A stretch of 64,000 nt of DNA, taken from the NCBI GenBank assembly GCA_963578475.1, contig CAUZCL010000009.1, positions 70,016-134,015 on the forward strand, in the 5' to 3' direction. Of this stretch, positions 1-9,011 are shown piece after piece. Both the position numbers and the translations under genes were made by a program. The first letter of the stretch is position 1. Each line of letters opens with the position of its first letter. This DNA is from SMYC01 sp963578475 (lineage in GTDB: Bacteria; Acidobacteriota; Vicinamibacteria; Marinacidobacterales; SMYC01). The notes beneath the pieces were generated by a model. That model searched no databases and was not told the origin of the DNA. It worked only from the letters and a program-made list of their open reading frames with translations.

Positions 1-184
1 TTTTACCGAGACGGCGATGACCCAGCACATATCCGATTCGGTACGCGACGCTTCGCTCGGCAACATCCCTTTGGGGCGCTGGGCCACGCCGGACGAGATC
101 TCCGCTGTTGCAGTCTTTCTCGCTTCGGACGAGGCCTCCTACATCTCGGGGCAGTGCCTTTCACCAAATGGCGGGGCGTTTTGA
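1..184 (+). CDS. SDR family oxidoreductase, C-terminal end
   Basis: The frame is open from the left edge to TGA at 182-184, so this is the last ~60 residues of a gene that begins outside the window. The tail PLGRWATPDEISAVAVFLAS followed by DEASYISGQ is the classic end of short-chain dehydrogenases/reductases: an Arg-containing loop, then the helix and the G-Q segment before the last strand. SDRs are cytosolic NAD(P)-dependent oxidoreductases. Substrate and cofactor cannot be read because the Rossmann fold and the YxxxK site are off the window. The last residues read NGGAF where many members have VDGG(Y/W), an ordinary variation. Confidence 0.8.
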   Translation, partial: FTETAMTQHISDSVRDASLGNIPLGRWATPDEISAVAVFLASDEASYISGQCLSPNGGAF

Positions 185-324
185 AAGCCTGATAGGCTTA
201 GGGTCCGCGCATGACCGAGGTCACCACTTCCTAATCCCATACCCCGAGCAGCCGGCTCACTCTCTACATCCTCATTGCCATCATTCTTGCGGTCGTCGTC
301 GCACTAGCCATCCCCCACACCGCC

Positions 325-1476
325 ATGCAGTTCAAGGTCGGCGGCGAAATCTTTCTCCGTATCTTGATGATGATGGTCGTTCCTCTCGTCATGGCAAGTG
401 TCATGAGCGGCATTATCGGCCTCGGCGATGTGCGCAAGCTCGGCAAGCCCGGGGTCGCCGCGATCGCCTATTACGGCACGACCACGGTGCTCGCCGTGCT
501 GCTCGGATTGGTCGCGGTCAACGTGATCGAGCCTGGTGTGGGTACCGTCGACCCCGAATATCTCAGGTCTTTCACTGGCGAGGAAATCGCGCATCTTGAT
601 GAGTCGAAGCCGGAATCGGTGGGAGACATTCTCGAGAATCTTCTCCTCATGCTCTTCACGCGCAACCTCATCCTGTCAGCGGCCGAGGCCAATCTGCTCC
701 CGCTCATCTTCTTCTCCATCGTCTTCGCTTCTATGTTGACGACGATGGACTTCCGCGTCATCGCCATCACCGAGATGATCGTTCAAGTCAACGACGCGCT
801 CTTGAACTTCGTCTTGCTGCTGATGAACCTTACGCCCTTCGGTATTTTCTGTCTCGTGACAGCGCGCTTCGGGGAAGCCCGCGCCGAGGGCCAATTCTTG
901 GCGGTGCTCAGCCAGACGGGCTGGTACTTTCTGACGGTACTCGTCGCGTTAGCGATCCACTCATTCGTAACGCTTTCGCTCATCTATTGGGTGTTCACCA
1001 AAAAGAATCCCTACCGATTCATGGCCCAAATGTCCCAGGCGCTTCTCACCGCTTTTTCGACCGCGAGCTCCTCCGCGACGCTCCCCATCACGATGAAAAC
1101 GGCCATCAGCAAGGCCGGGCTATCCAAGAAATCCGTCGAGTTCGTCGTCCCCGTAGGCGCCACCATCAACATGGACGGCACTGCGCTCTACGAAGCCATT
1201 GCCGCGATCTTCATCGCGCAGGCCATCGGTCTCGAGCTCACCCTCGCGCAGCAAGGCGTCATTGCCGTAACCGCCACGCTCGCTGCTATCGGAGCCGCGG
1301 GCATCCCCGAGGCAGGGCTCGTCACCATGCTGGTCGTCTTGAATGCGGTAGGCCTTCCCGCGGAATATATCGGTCTCATCCTCTCGGTCGACTGGCTCCT
1401 CGATCGCTTCCGCACGGCGACGAATACGCTTGGCGACTCCATCGGAGCGGCGGCCGTTGAAAAGGCGTTCGACTGA
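325..1476 (+). CDS. dicarboxylate/amino acid:cation symporter (DAACS, GltP-like)
   Basis: Inner-membrane secondary transporter importing C4-dicarboxylates or acidic amino acids with Na+ or H+. Family signatures are clear: the serine-rich hairpin TASSSATLPI (~residues 248-257), GATINMDGTALY in TM7, and GAAGIPEAG in the second hairpin, plus many hydrophobic helices. From this ATG the protein is 383 aa and lacks the first transmembrane helix. That helix (LTLYILIAIILAVVVALAIP) is encoded in the same frame just upstream, behind an ATG at 211, but a TAA at 232-234 separates them. Either the gene is disrupted at its N-terminus or an unusual start is used. It converges on the acyl-CoA ligase; the two stop codons abut in TGATCA. 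Confidence 0.85.
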   Translation: MQFKVGGEIFLRILMMMVVPLVMASVMSGIIGLGDVRKLGKPGVAAIAYYGTTTVLAVLLGLVAVNVIEPGVGTVDPEYLRSFTGEEIAHLDESKPESVGDILENLLLMLFTRNLILSAAEANLLPLIFFSIVFASMLTTMDFRVIAITEMIVQVNDALLNFVLLLMNLTPFGIFCLVTARFGEARAEGQFLAVLSQTGWYFLTVLVALAIHSFVTLSLIYWVFTKKNPYRFMAQMSQALLTAFSTASSSATLPITMKTAISKAGLSKKSVEFVVPVGATINMDGTALYEAIAAIFIAQAIGLELTLAQQGVIAVTATLAAIGAAGIPEAGLVTMLVVLNAVGLPAEYIGLILSVDWLLDRFRTATNTLGDSIGAAAVEKAFD

Positions 1477-3099
1477 TCATCCTTCAGAATCAAGTAAACG
1501 GGCGCGCTTCCTGAGCACGTATTTCTGGATCTTGCCCGTCGAGGTCTTGGGAAGCTCGTCGAAGATGACGGTCTTGGGAGCTTTGAAATGCGCAAGATGC
1601 TCGCGGCAAAAGTCTATAAGTTCCTGTGCGTCGATATCACCCGGCTCACTTGCATCAGGCCTCAGAGTCACGAAGGCGCAAGGCGTCTCGCCCCACTTCT
1701 CGTCGGGCCGCGCTACGACCGCCGCTTCCAAGACGGCCGGGTGTTTGTAGAGAACGCTTTCGATCTCGATCGTGGAGATATTCTCTCCGCCCGAGATAAT
1801 GACGTCCTTGGAGCGATCGCGTAGCTCGATATAGCCGTCTTCGTGAACGACGGCGAGATCTCCCGAGTGGAACCACCCACCGACAAAGGCTTCCTTCGTC
1901 GCAGTCGGATTCTTCAAGTAGCCTTTCATCACAATGTTGCCTCGGAACATCACTTCACCCATCGTCTTGCCGTCCCGCGGCACGGGCTCGAGGGTCACGG
2001 GATCCGCGACCATCAGATCTTCGAGCACGGGATAGCGAACCCCTTGTCGCGATTTCTTCTCGGCCCGATCGGCGAGCGCGAGCGCGTCCCACTCTCGATG
2101 CCATGCGTTGACGACGGCGGGGCCGTAGGTCTCGGTCAAACCGTAGAGATGGGTGACACGAAAACCGGCATCTTCCATCGCTCCGATCGTAGCCGCTGGA
2201 GGCGGTGCCGCCGCGGTGGCGACCTCGACGACTTGCTCGGAGGGACGCCCGTGCCGGGCGACGGCTTCGATGATAAACCGCATCACGATGGGTGCGCCGC
2301 AGAGATGGGTCACGCCGTGACGCTTGATGGCGTCGTGGATCGCGCTAGGCTCTACTTGCCGTAGACAGACATGCGTTCCCGCGTTGACAGCAAGAGACCA
2401 GGGAAAGCACCAACCGTTGCAGTGGAACATGGGAAGCGTCCACAAATAGACGGGATGCATAGGCATGGTCCACGCGATGAGATTTCCGAGAGCGAGAAGC
2501 GCAGCGCCGCGATGGTGATAGAGGACCCCTTTAGGATTGCCGGTGGTACCCGAGGTGTAGTTGAGCGAGATCGCGTCCCACTCGTCCTCTGGCCAGAGCC
2601 AATCGAGCTCCGAGCTCCCCTCTTCGAGGAACGCTTCGTAGTCCTTCTCCCCGAGAAGATCGCCCCCGCTGCCAAGAGGGTCGTCGATGTCGATCACTAT
2701 GGGCTTTTTCTCGACGGAAGCGAGCGCTTTCGCGACCGTAGCGCTCAGCTCACGGTCCGTGAGCAGAACTTTGGCTTCGCCGTGCTCGAGGATGAACGCG
2801 ACCGTGTCGGCATCGAGGCGCGTATTGATCGGGTTCAGGATCGCGCCCGCCATCGGTACACCGTAATGCGCCTCGAGGATGGCCGGTATATTGGGAGCGA
2901 TGATGCTGACTGTGTCCCCCCGCTCGACGCCTCGTCCGCGCAGCGCGCTCGCGAGCATTCGGGAGCGCCGGCAGAGCTCGGCATAGTCGTAGCGACGCTC
3001 CCCATGGATGACCGCGACGTGGTTGGGATAAACCGCCGCGGCGCGGTCGAGAAAGTGGAGTGGAGTCAGAGGCTTGAAGTTCGCTTCGGTTTTGTTCAA
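1477..3099 (-). CDS. AMP-binding acyl-CoA ligase (fatty-acid/DmdB-like)
   Basis: Cytosolic ATP-dependent acid:CoA ligase, 540 aa, full length for the ANL superfamily. The P-loop is YTSGTTGNPKG (~residues 186-196), the A5 motif YGLTETYGP, the hinge region GYIELRDRSKD, and the C-terminal catalytic lysine lies in KTSTGKIQKYVLR. The overall pattern (LYHHRGAALLALGN, FHCNGWCFPW) is that of the medium-chain/methylmercaptopropionyl-CoA ligase group; the exact substrate is not determined. The start is TTG at 3099, supported by an AAGGAG Shine-Dalgarno 9-10 nt upstream. It may supply CoA esters to the acyl-CoA dehydrogenase/CoA-transferase/hydratase cluster at 12.7-15.5 kb (inference). Confidence 0.88.
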   Translation of the reverse strand: MNKTEANFKPLTPLHFLDRAAAVYPNHVAVIHGERRYDYAELCRRSRMLASALRGRGVERGDTVSIIAPNIPAILEAHYGVPMAGAILNPINTRLDADTVAFILEHGEAKVLLTDRELSATVAKALASVEKKPIVIDIDDPLGSGGDLLGEKDYEAFLEEGSSELDWLWPEDEWDAISLNYTSGTTGNPKGVLYHHRGAALLALGNLIAWTMPMHPVYLWTLPMFHCNGWCFPWSLAVNAGTHVCLRQVEPSAIHDAIKRHGVTHLCGAPIVMRFIIEAVARHGRPSEQVVEVATAAAPPPAATIGAMEDAGFRVTHLYGLTETYGPAVVNAWHREWDALALADRAEKKSRQGVRYPVLEDLMVADPVTLEPVPRDGKTMGEVMFRGNIVMKGYLKNPTATKEAFVGGWFHSGDLAVVHEDGYIELRDRSKDVIISGGENISTIEIESVLYKHPAVLEAAVVARPDEKWGETPCAFVTLRPDASEPGDIDAQELIDFCREHLAHFKAPKTVIFDELPKTSTGKIQKYVLRKRARLLDSEG

Positions 3100-3337
3100 C
3101 GGCCTACGCTCCTTGAAAACGCCCTCGAAGGCAAGATCATAAGTACGCTAAGAGGAAGAAACAACCTCTTGTTTTCCGTGATTTAGCGACTTTCGTGGGA
3201 TCCATACCACGTTCTATGTCACTGAATCGACACCTCTTTCGTGCGAGGATATCCTCGATCACCAAAAACAGACGCCCCAGCTAGAGTCATGTTCCCGTGG
3301 GTCGAGACGGGATTTCGTAAGAGCATGCAGCCAAGGG

Positions 3338-4030
3338 TTGTCTCCACGCTACGACGCCTCGGGCGAGAGAAGCGGACGGGTGTGTTTCGCACGACGGCGG
3401 ACACCACCCGTCGAAGTCATGTTGGAGCAGGGCGCTATCATCGGAGCGCTGTCCACGGCCGTCGACGAGAGACTCGGCGAAATCATGGTGCGCCGCGGCC
3501 GCATTACTCAGCGGCAACTGGATAACGCATCGAAGCTCATGCGTGCCGGGACCCAGCGCCTCGGAGACGCTCTCGTGGATCTTCGCATCGTGGCGCGCGC
3601 CGAAGTAAACGTTTTCGTTCGCACCCAGCTCGCGGAAATCGGGAGCAAGTTTCTAACCGAGCCAGTGCGGCGGTTGGAGTTCTTCCACGAGGCGCCGCTT
3701 GATCGCGTAACCGAGAATCCCGTTCCCATAGCAGACGTTATCATCGAGGCCGCGCGCCGTGGCCACGGCCACGGAATGAAGGAAGACATCGAATCCCTTC
3801 TCGACTCTAATTTCAGGTCGGCGCTCACCCGCAAGTCCATGTCGGCGGTTCAGACGCTCCGACTCGAAACGCAGGAGGCCTTCGTGCTATCCCGGTGCGA
3901 CGGTCGGAGCAACATCCACGATATCCTCGCCCAGAGCCCGCTCTCGCCCGAAAACACAGCACGGATCCTTCTCGGCTTCGAGCAGGCTGGCATCGTCGCG
4001 ATGATGAGCGTCGTCGCGGAAGGCCATTGA
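3338..4030 (+). CDS. DUF4388-like protein, probably frameshifted near the N-terminus
   Basis: The 230-aa frame contains ERLGEIMVRRGRITQRQL and RLGDALVDLRIV, the paired repeats typical of DUF4388/GspE-N-like proteins that accompany type IV pilus, gliding or two-component genes. The C-terminus resembles the winged-helix-like end of such proteins. The usual upstream part (RRLGREKRTGVFR) is found in a different frame starting at ATG 3289 or 3325, so one base has probably been gained or lost around 3380 and the true gene begins there. Role unknown; cytosolic. It lies 15 nt upstream of the propeller gene at 4046 and is probably cotranscribed with it. Confidence 0.6.
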   Translation: MSPRYDASGERSGRVCFARRRTPPVEVMLEQGAIIGALSTAVDERLGEIMVRRGRITQRQLDNASKLMRAGTQRLGDALVDLRIVARAEVNVFVRTQLAEIGSKFLTEPVRRLEFFHEAPLDRVTENPVPIADVIIEAARRGHGHGMKEDIESLLDSNFRSALTRKSMSAVQTLRLETQEAFVLSRCDGRSNIHDILAQSPLSPENTARILLGFEQAGIVAMMSVVAEGH

Positions 4031-4045
4031 GCGCTAAAATGGTGC

Positions 4046-5263
4046 ATGCGCATCTCCATCGCATCCAGTTTGCTCTCGATAACGCTCGCCGCCACTACTA
4101 ACTTCGCCGAGGACTGGCCCCAGTGGCGCGGCGCAGCGCGCGATGGCATCTCTCCCGAGACCGGCCTCCTGAGCTCGTGGCCCGACGCAGGACCACCGCT
4201 CGTTTGGAAATCGAGGGGGCTCGGCGCGGGTTATTCGACGGTCACGATCTCCGGTCGCCGCATCTTCACCCTCGGCGCCTCGAAGGACACCGCATACGTG
4301 TTTGCCCTCGACGTGGAAACGGGCAAGACACTCTGGCGCGCAAAGAGTGGCCGGCACTATCGCAACAATCGCGGGGACGGGCCGCGCGGCGCTCCCACCG
4401 TCGACGGCAACCGCGTCTACGCACTCGGCGGAAGGGGCGACCTCACGGTTGTCGACGTGGCAACCGGCAAAGTGCACTGGTCCGTCAATCTTCTAGAACG
4501 ATTCGGCGGCCGGAACACTTCCTGGGGCATCAGCGAATCGCCGCTCGTGCTCGGCGACCGCGTGCTCGCCAATGCCGGCGGCTCGAACGCGTCGATCGTC
4601 GCGCTCCACAAGGACGACGGAACCGTTCTCTGGCAGAGCCAAAGAGACGAAGCGGGCTACTCCTCCGCCGTCGTCGCCACGATCCGCGGCGTGCGACAAG
4701 CCGTGTTCTTTACGGGTGAGCGGGTGGTCGGCATCAGCGTGGACGACGGTACGCTTCTCTGGCACTACCGGCGCGTTTCGAATCGCACCGCGAATGTCGC
4801 CACACCGATCGTCCGGGGCAACTTCGTGTTCGTCTCGTCAGATTACGGAACCGGCTGCGCGCTTCTGGAGATAGAGGGCGGGCGGGCGGGCATGACCGTT
4901 CGCGAGGTCTATTTCAACCGGGAGATGAAGAACCATCACTCGAGCTCGGTGCTCGTGGACGGCACGCTCTACGGCTACAGCAGCCGCAATCTCACCGCCC
5001 TCGATTTCGAGACGGGCGAGCGCCTCTGGCGCGATCGCAGCGTCGGAAAAGGCTCGCTCATTTACGCGGACGGACATCTCTACGTCTTCGGAGAAAAAGG
5101 CGTCATGGGGCTCGTCGTAGCCACCCGCAAAGGCTATCGCGAGAAGGGACGTTTCGATGTTCCGCGCTCGAACCGTCCGAGCTGGTCTCACCCCGTGATT
5201 GCAAACGGAAAGCTCTACCTTCGCGATCAAGATACGCTCTACAGCTACGACATCGCACGCTGA
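4046..5263 (+). CDS. exported PQQ-binding-like beta-propeller protein (BamB-like)
   Basis: 405 aa with an N-terminal signal peptide (hydrophobic stretch ending in AATTNFA) followed by WPQWRGAARDGISPETG, the usual opening of periplasmic PQQ-like propellers. Blade motifs repeat through the protein: ALDVETGKTLW, VVDVATGKVHW, ALDFETGERLW. No haem site and no catalytic Asp pair of quinoprotein dehydrogenases is visible, so it is more likely a structural or binding propeller than an enzyme. It is followed after 4 nt by the coiled-coil gene at 5268, which suggests an operon. Confidence 0.82.
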   Translation: MRISIASSLLSITLAATTNFAEDWPQWRGAARDGISPETGLLSSWPDAGPPLVWKSRGLGAGYSTVTISGRRIFTLGASKDTAYVFALDVETGKTLWRAKSGRHYRNNRGDGPRGAPTVDGNRVYALGGRGDLTVVDVATGKVHWSVNLLERFGGRNTSWGISESPLVLGDRVLANAGGSNASIVALHKDDGTVLWQSQRDEAGYSSAVVATIRGVRQAVFFTGERVVGISVDDGTLLWHYRRVSNRTANVATPIVRGNFVFVSSDYGTGCALLEIEGGRAGMTVREVYFNREMKNHHSSSVLVDGTLYGYSSRNLTALDFETGERLWRDRSVGKGSLIYADGHLYVFGEKGVMGLVVATRKGYREKGRFDVPRSNRPSWSHPVIANGKLYLRDQDTLYSYDIAR

Positions 5264-5267
5264 CGGC

Positions 5268-6185
5268 ATGCCGAAGCCTGAGCCTGAGCCTGAGCCTGAG
5301 CCGAAGGATGACGAGCTCGACAAGCTCTATCGAGTACCGCTGAGAAAATTCGTCTTCCTGCGCAACGCTCTCGCGACGGAGCTCAAGAAAGCCGGAGACG
5401 CGAACGGCGCCAAACGTGTCAAAGCTCTCGTGAAGCCCAACGCACCCGCCTGGGCGGTGAACCAGTTGTACTGGAAAGAGCCGCTATCCTTCGATGCGCT
5501 CATCGCGGCGGGCGACCATTATCGCGAAGTGTTGTCCGAACAAGGGGTGCGAGAAGATGCCGAGCGCAAAAGGCTCGACGCGGTTCAGGACGCGACGGGT
5601 ATCGCGCGCGCGCTGTTGGAACGGAGCGCGGAGAGCGCTAGCAACGTCGTCATGCGTCGGGTCGAAACGACGCTCGATGCCCTCGCGAGCTACGGAAGCG
5701 CCAATCCCGAGCCCATGGACGGCCGGCTCACCCGCGATCTCGAGCCTCCTGGATTCGCCGCCTTTGCCTCGCTTCAGCCCGCGCCCGCAATCGCGGCGCA
5801 ACAAGAGCCGAAGCACGAAGAGGCGCGGGAGACTCGTGATGATGTTGCGCGCGCGGAAGAGCTCTTGAGGGAGCGCGAGGCGACCTTCGACGAGGCGCGC
5901 GGCGCGAGGGACGCTGCGACCAAGCGCGCGGATGCTTTGACCGAGCAACTCGAGCGACTGCACGATCAGATCGAGCGCGCTCACAGGGGCGTGGAGGAGG
6001 CCGAGACCGCGCTGGTGGAAAAGGAAATGCTCGTCGACGAAGCAACGGGAGTTCTGAGAGGAAATGGGAGGAGAGCGGGACATGAGGACGAACAGAGTTT
6101 TGTATGCAAGCATGGTGCGGGCGGGCATCGCCGTGTTCTTGGCCGTCTCGTTGGCCGGGCTGAGTGTCTGCCAACCCACCGGTGA
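5268..6185 (+). CDS. conserved coiled-coil protein of unknown function, C-terminus suspect
   Basis: Starts MPKPEPEPEPEPKDDELDKL, 4 nt after the propeller gene. Residues ~15-70 (YRVPLRKFVFLRNALATELK, then KPNAPAWAVNQL) match a family of unknown function seen in Actinobacteria and Acidobacteria. Residues ~190-265 form an Arg/Glu-rich coiled coil. The final ~40 codons (from about 6057) look non-native and overlap the next gene by 104 nt, so the natural 3' end seems to have been replaced or lost at a junction near 6055. No catalytic motif is seen; cytosolic. Confidence 0.6.
   Translation: MPKPEPEPEPEPKDDELDKLYRVPLRKFVFLRNALATELKKAGDANGAKRVKALVKPNAPAWAVNQLYWKEPLSFDALIAAGDHYREVLSEQGVREDAERKRLDAVQDATGIARALLERSAESASNVVMRRVETTLDALASYGSANPEPMDGRLTRDLEPPGFAAFASLQPAPAIAAQQEPKHEEARETRDDVARAEELLREREATFDEARGARDAATKRADALTEQLERLHDQIERAHRGVEEAETALVEKEMLVDEATGVLRGNGRRAGHEDEQSFVCKHGAGGHRRVLGRLVGRAECLPTHR
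5276..5299 (+). repeat. in-frame hexanucleotide repeat (gcctga)x4
   Basis: Four perfect tandem copies of a 6-nt unit plus a partial fifth encode the Pro-Glu run near the start of the coiled-coil protein. As the unit is a multiple of three, copy-number changes would alter length, not frame. Confidence 0.85.
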
Positions 6186-8253
6186 GGCGGTCAGCATTGA
6201 CAACGATGACCTCGGCGGCGTGGTCACCAGCACGCAAGGGCCGGAAGCGGGCGTCTGGGTGATCGCGGAAACGACCGACCTGCCCACCAGGTTCAACCGG
6301 ATCGTGGTTACCGATGACCAAGGCCGTTACCTGATCCCGGACCTGCCGAGCGCGAGTTACGACGTGTGGGTGCGCGGCTACGGGCTGGTCGATTCAGAGA
6401 AGCTCGAGGCCTCACCCGGCACGGTCTTGAACCATACCGCGGTGGTCGCGCCCGATGCGCGCGCGGCCGCAGAGTACTACCCCGCAGGCTACTGGCTCTC
6501 CCTGCTTCACGTCCCGGAGGAAAGCGAGTTCCCAGGGACGGGACCCGAGGGGAACGGCATCTCGCCGAGCATCGGCAACCAGGCCGAGTTTCTCAGGCTC
6601 CTGAAATCCGGGAACTGCACGGCCTGTCATCAGCTAGGTGCCAAGGCCACCCGCGAGATCCCGGAGGCCCTCGGCGATTTCGAGTCCTCGGTGGCCGCGT
6701 GGGACCGGCGCATCCAGTCGGGCCAGGCCGGCGCCGGGATGAGCGGCGGCGTCGACCGGCTGGGCCGCGAGGCTGCGCTGGCGATGTTCGCGGATTGGAC
6801 CGACCGCATCGCCGCCGGAGAAGTACCACCCGCGCCCCCCCGGCCAGAAGGCCTGGAGCGGAACGTCGTCATCACGCAGTGGGACTGGGCCGACCCGAAG
6901 GCGTACCTCCACGACCAGGTGTCAACGGATCGCCGGGATCCCACCGTCAACGCGAACGGCCCGATTCACGGAGCCCTGGAGCTCAGCGCGGACTACGTGC
7001 CGGTTCTCGATCCGATGAGCCACACGGCGAGCCAGGTATCGCTGAGCGTCCGCGATCCGAGCACGCCTCCCACCAGGCCGAGCATGCCCGAGCCCTCGCC
7101 GTACTGGGGCGATGAAGTCCTCTGGACCAGCAAGAACAACGTGCATAATCCGATGATGGACGAGCGTGGCCGGGTCTGGCTGACGTCCACGGTGCGCCCC
7201 CCGCAGAACCCCGACTTCTGCCGTGAGGGGTCGAGCCATCCGTCGGCGCGGCTGTTCCCGGTTGCCCGAGCCAGACGACACCTCGCCTTATACGATCCCG
7301 AGACCGAGGAGCTCACGCACATCAGCACGTGCTTCAGCACACACCACCTGATGTTCGCCGAGGACGACGACAACACGCTCTGGACCAGCGGAGGTGGCCA
7401 GGTGGTCGGCTGGTTGAACACAAGAATGTTCGACGAGACCGGCGACGAGGAGGCGTCGCAGGGCTGGACCGCGCTCGTCCTCGACACCAACGGCAACGGA
7501 AGTCGGGACGCGTACGTGGAGCCCAACGAGCCGGTCGATCCTACGATGGACAAGCGGATCGTGTCCGGCTTCTACGGCGTGTCGCCGGCTCCCGACGGCT
7601 CGGTCTGGGCATCGTCGCTAGGTTACCCCGGCGCCGTAGTCCGGCTGGATCCGGGCCCCAACCCGCCGGAGACGGCGTTGGCGGAGTTGTACGAGTTGCC
7701 CTTGGACGACTCCGGGCGTCCCATTGAAGGCTTCTCACCGCGCGGTTTCGACATCGACCGCGACGGCGTAGCCTGGGTGGCGCTCGCGAGCGGACACATG
7801 GGGAGCTTCGACCGGAGGAAGTGCACGGGGCCCCTCAACGGACCGACGGCGACGGGTCAGCACTGCCCCGAGGGCTGGACGTTCTACCCCGAGCCGGCGC
7901 CGCAGCTCGGGGGCGTGACGACACCGGGGAGTGTCGAAGCCAGCTACTACACCTGGGTCGATCAGTTCAACACGTTCGGACTGGGTGAGGGCGTGCCGGT
8001 CAATACCGGAAACGCGTCCGAAGGGCTGCTGGCCCTGAGCGACGGGGAGTGGGTCATTCTCCGCGTCCCGTATCCGCTGGGCTTCTACACAAAGTGGATG
8101 GACGGCCGCATCGACGACCCGAGTGCGGGCTGGAAAGGCAGGGGCCTGTGGGCGACCGTGAGCACCCGGGCGCCGTTCCACATGGAAGGCGGCAAGGGCA
8201 CCACGAGCAAGGTCGTGAAGTTCCAGCTCCGCCCCGACCCGCTGGCGAGGTGA
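6082..8253 (+). CDS. exported haem c and beta-propeller protein with a carboxypeptidase-regulatory-like domain
   Basis: 723 aa. The ATG at 6082 is chosen because GGAGGAGAG lies 6 nt upstream; the earlier ATG at 6064 overlaps that ribosome-binding site. A signal peptide ends at a Cys (LAGLSVC), suggesting a lipoprotein. Residues ~25-110 form a carboxypeptidase-regulatory-like/Ig fold (DDQGRYLIPDLPSASYDVWV). CTACH (~residue 180) is a c-type haem site. The C-terminal two thirds resemble streptogramin-lyase/NHL-type propellers (DERGRVWLTS, DRDGVAWVALASGHMG). Such fusions are thought to act as periplasmic redox or binding proteins; the substrate is unknown. A strong hairpin follows the stop. Confidence 0.75.
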   Translation: MRTNRVLYASMVRAGIAVFLAVSLAGLSVCQPTGEAVSIDNDDLGGVVTSTQGPEAGVWVIAETTDLPTRFNRIVVTDDQGRYLIPDLPSASYDVWVRGYGLVDSEKLEASPGTVLNHTAVVAPDARAAAEYYPAGYWLSLLHVPEESEFPGTGPEGNGISPSIGNQAEFLRLLKSGNCTACHQLGAKATREIPEALGDFESSVAAWDRRIQSGQAGAGMSGGVDRLGREAALAMFADWTDRIAAGEVPPAPPRPEGLERNVVITQWDWADPKAYLHDQVSTDRRDPTVNANGPIHGALELSADYVPVLDPMSHTASQVSLSVRDPSTPPTRPSMPEPSPYWGDEVLWTSKNNVHNPMMDERGRVWLTSTVRPPQNPDFCREGSSHPSARLFPVARARRHLALYDPETEELTHISTCFSTHHLMFAEDDDNTLWTSGGGQVVGWLNTRMFDETGDEEASQGWTALVLDTNGNGSRDAYVEPNEPVDPTMDKRIVSGFYGVSPAPDGSVWASSLGYPGAVVRLDPGPNPPETALAELYELPLDDSGRPIEGFSPRGFDIDRDGVAWVALASGHMGSFDRRKCTGPLNGPTATGQHCPEGWTFYPEPAPQLGGVTTPGSVEASYYTWVDQFNTFGLGEGVPVNTGNASEGLLALSDGEWVILRVPYPLGFYTKWMDGRIDDPSAGWKGRGLWATVSTRAPFHMEGGKGTTSKVVKFQLRPDPLAR

Positions 8254-8263
8254 CGGAGGCGGT

Positions 8264-8295
8264 CCGGCGGTAGGAGGCGTCACCTCCCCCGCCGG
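8264..8295 (+). terminator. GC-rich hairpin after the haem/propeller gene
   Basis: CCGGCGG-TA-GGAGG-loop CGTCA-CCTCC-C-CCGCCGG, a 12-bp stem starting 10 nt after the stop codon. No T-run follows, so it is a probable 3' end or factor-assisted terminator rather than a textbook intrinsic one. Confidence 0.5.
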
Positions 8296-8467
8296 TCCGG
8301 CCATAGGACTCCCTGGTTCCGCTCAGTGACGGTTCCGATTCCCTCGAGTAAGCGATCAACAAACACAACCTCGTGGCAGAGTATCAGGCACGTGTTAAGT
8401 TAGGTCGGATGGCACATGCAAGCATCTTTTGTTCCCTGTTCGACGCGACCAAGGACCCACCAGCGAC

Positions 8468-8983
8468 ATGCTGAGTGATACCGAGATCGAAAAACTCGCC
8501 CTTCAGTTCGCCGATGCGGAAGAGCAGCGCTGCCAGATTGCCGCGCTGACCGTTGCGTACCCTGGCATGACGATGGATGACGCCTATGCCATCCAGAAGC
8601 GGTGGATCGATCGAAAAATCGCGGCCGGCAGATCGATCAAGGGCTACAAGATCGGGCTGACCTCCAGGACCATGCAGAAATCGAGCCATATCGACGAGCC
8701 CGACTACGGCGTGTTGCTGGACGATATATTTTTCGACGACGGCGCCACACTGGAAGCCGGGCAGTTTCTAGATCCCAAGATCGAAGTGGAGCTGGCTTTT
8801 GTCCTGAAAGATCGTCTAGAGGGCGACAAAGTAACCGTCTCGGATGTTCTGAATGCCACCGATTATCTGGTCCCTGCGCTCGAGCTTATTGCCGCGCGTT
8901 GCCAACGCACGGACCCGGAGACGGGCTACACCCGCAAGGTCTATGACACCATAGCGGACAATGCGGCGAGCGCTATGCGATAG
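8468..8983 (+). CDS. 2-keto-4-pentenoate/2-oxohepta-3-enedioate hydratase, 3'-truncated
   Basis: Cytosolic member of the fumarylacetoacetase-fold hydratases (MhpD/HpaH group) that add water to 2-oxopent-4-enoate-type products of aromatic ring cleavage. KGYKIGLTSRTMQ, the metal-binding Glu segment LDPKIEVELAFVL and PALELIAARC are diagnostic. The family is ~260 aa, but this frame stops after 171 residues at DTIADNAASAMR, where the last third (normally starting AG(I/V)V.GG) should begin. A stop lies directly after the break and the next gene starts 28 nt later, so this looks like a deletion; activity is doubtful. Start at ATG 8468. Confidence 0.75.
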   Translation: MLSDTEIEKLALQFADAEEQRCQIAALTVAYPGMTMDDAYAIQKRWIDRKIAAGRSIKGYKIGLTSRTMQKSSHIDEPDYGVLLDDIFFDDGATLEAGQFLDPKIEVELAFVLKDRLEGDKVTVSDVLNATDYLVPALELIAARCQRTDPETGYTRKVYDTIADNAASAMR

Positions 8984-9011
8984 GCTCCCAACCGACGAAA
9001 GGACGTAACCG

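Noticed and set aside
108..599. Long Arg/His-rich open frames opposite or out of phase with real genes (also at 264-894, 9299-10147, 29088-30254, 30146-30985)
   Set aside because: They are shadows produced by high-GC codon use; no domains and no ribosome sites.
5276..5299. Phase-variable repeat
   Set aside because: The unit is 6 nt, so slippage cannot shift the frame.
6064..6081. ATG 6064 as start of the haem/propeller gene
   Set aside because: That ATG lies inside the GGAGGAGAG ribosome site of ATG 6082, and the extra six residues precede the signal peptide.
8254..8467. Riboswitch upstream of the hydratase gene
   Set aside because: Only the terminator-like hairpin at 8264-8295 is clear; no conserved aptamer features recognised.
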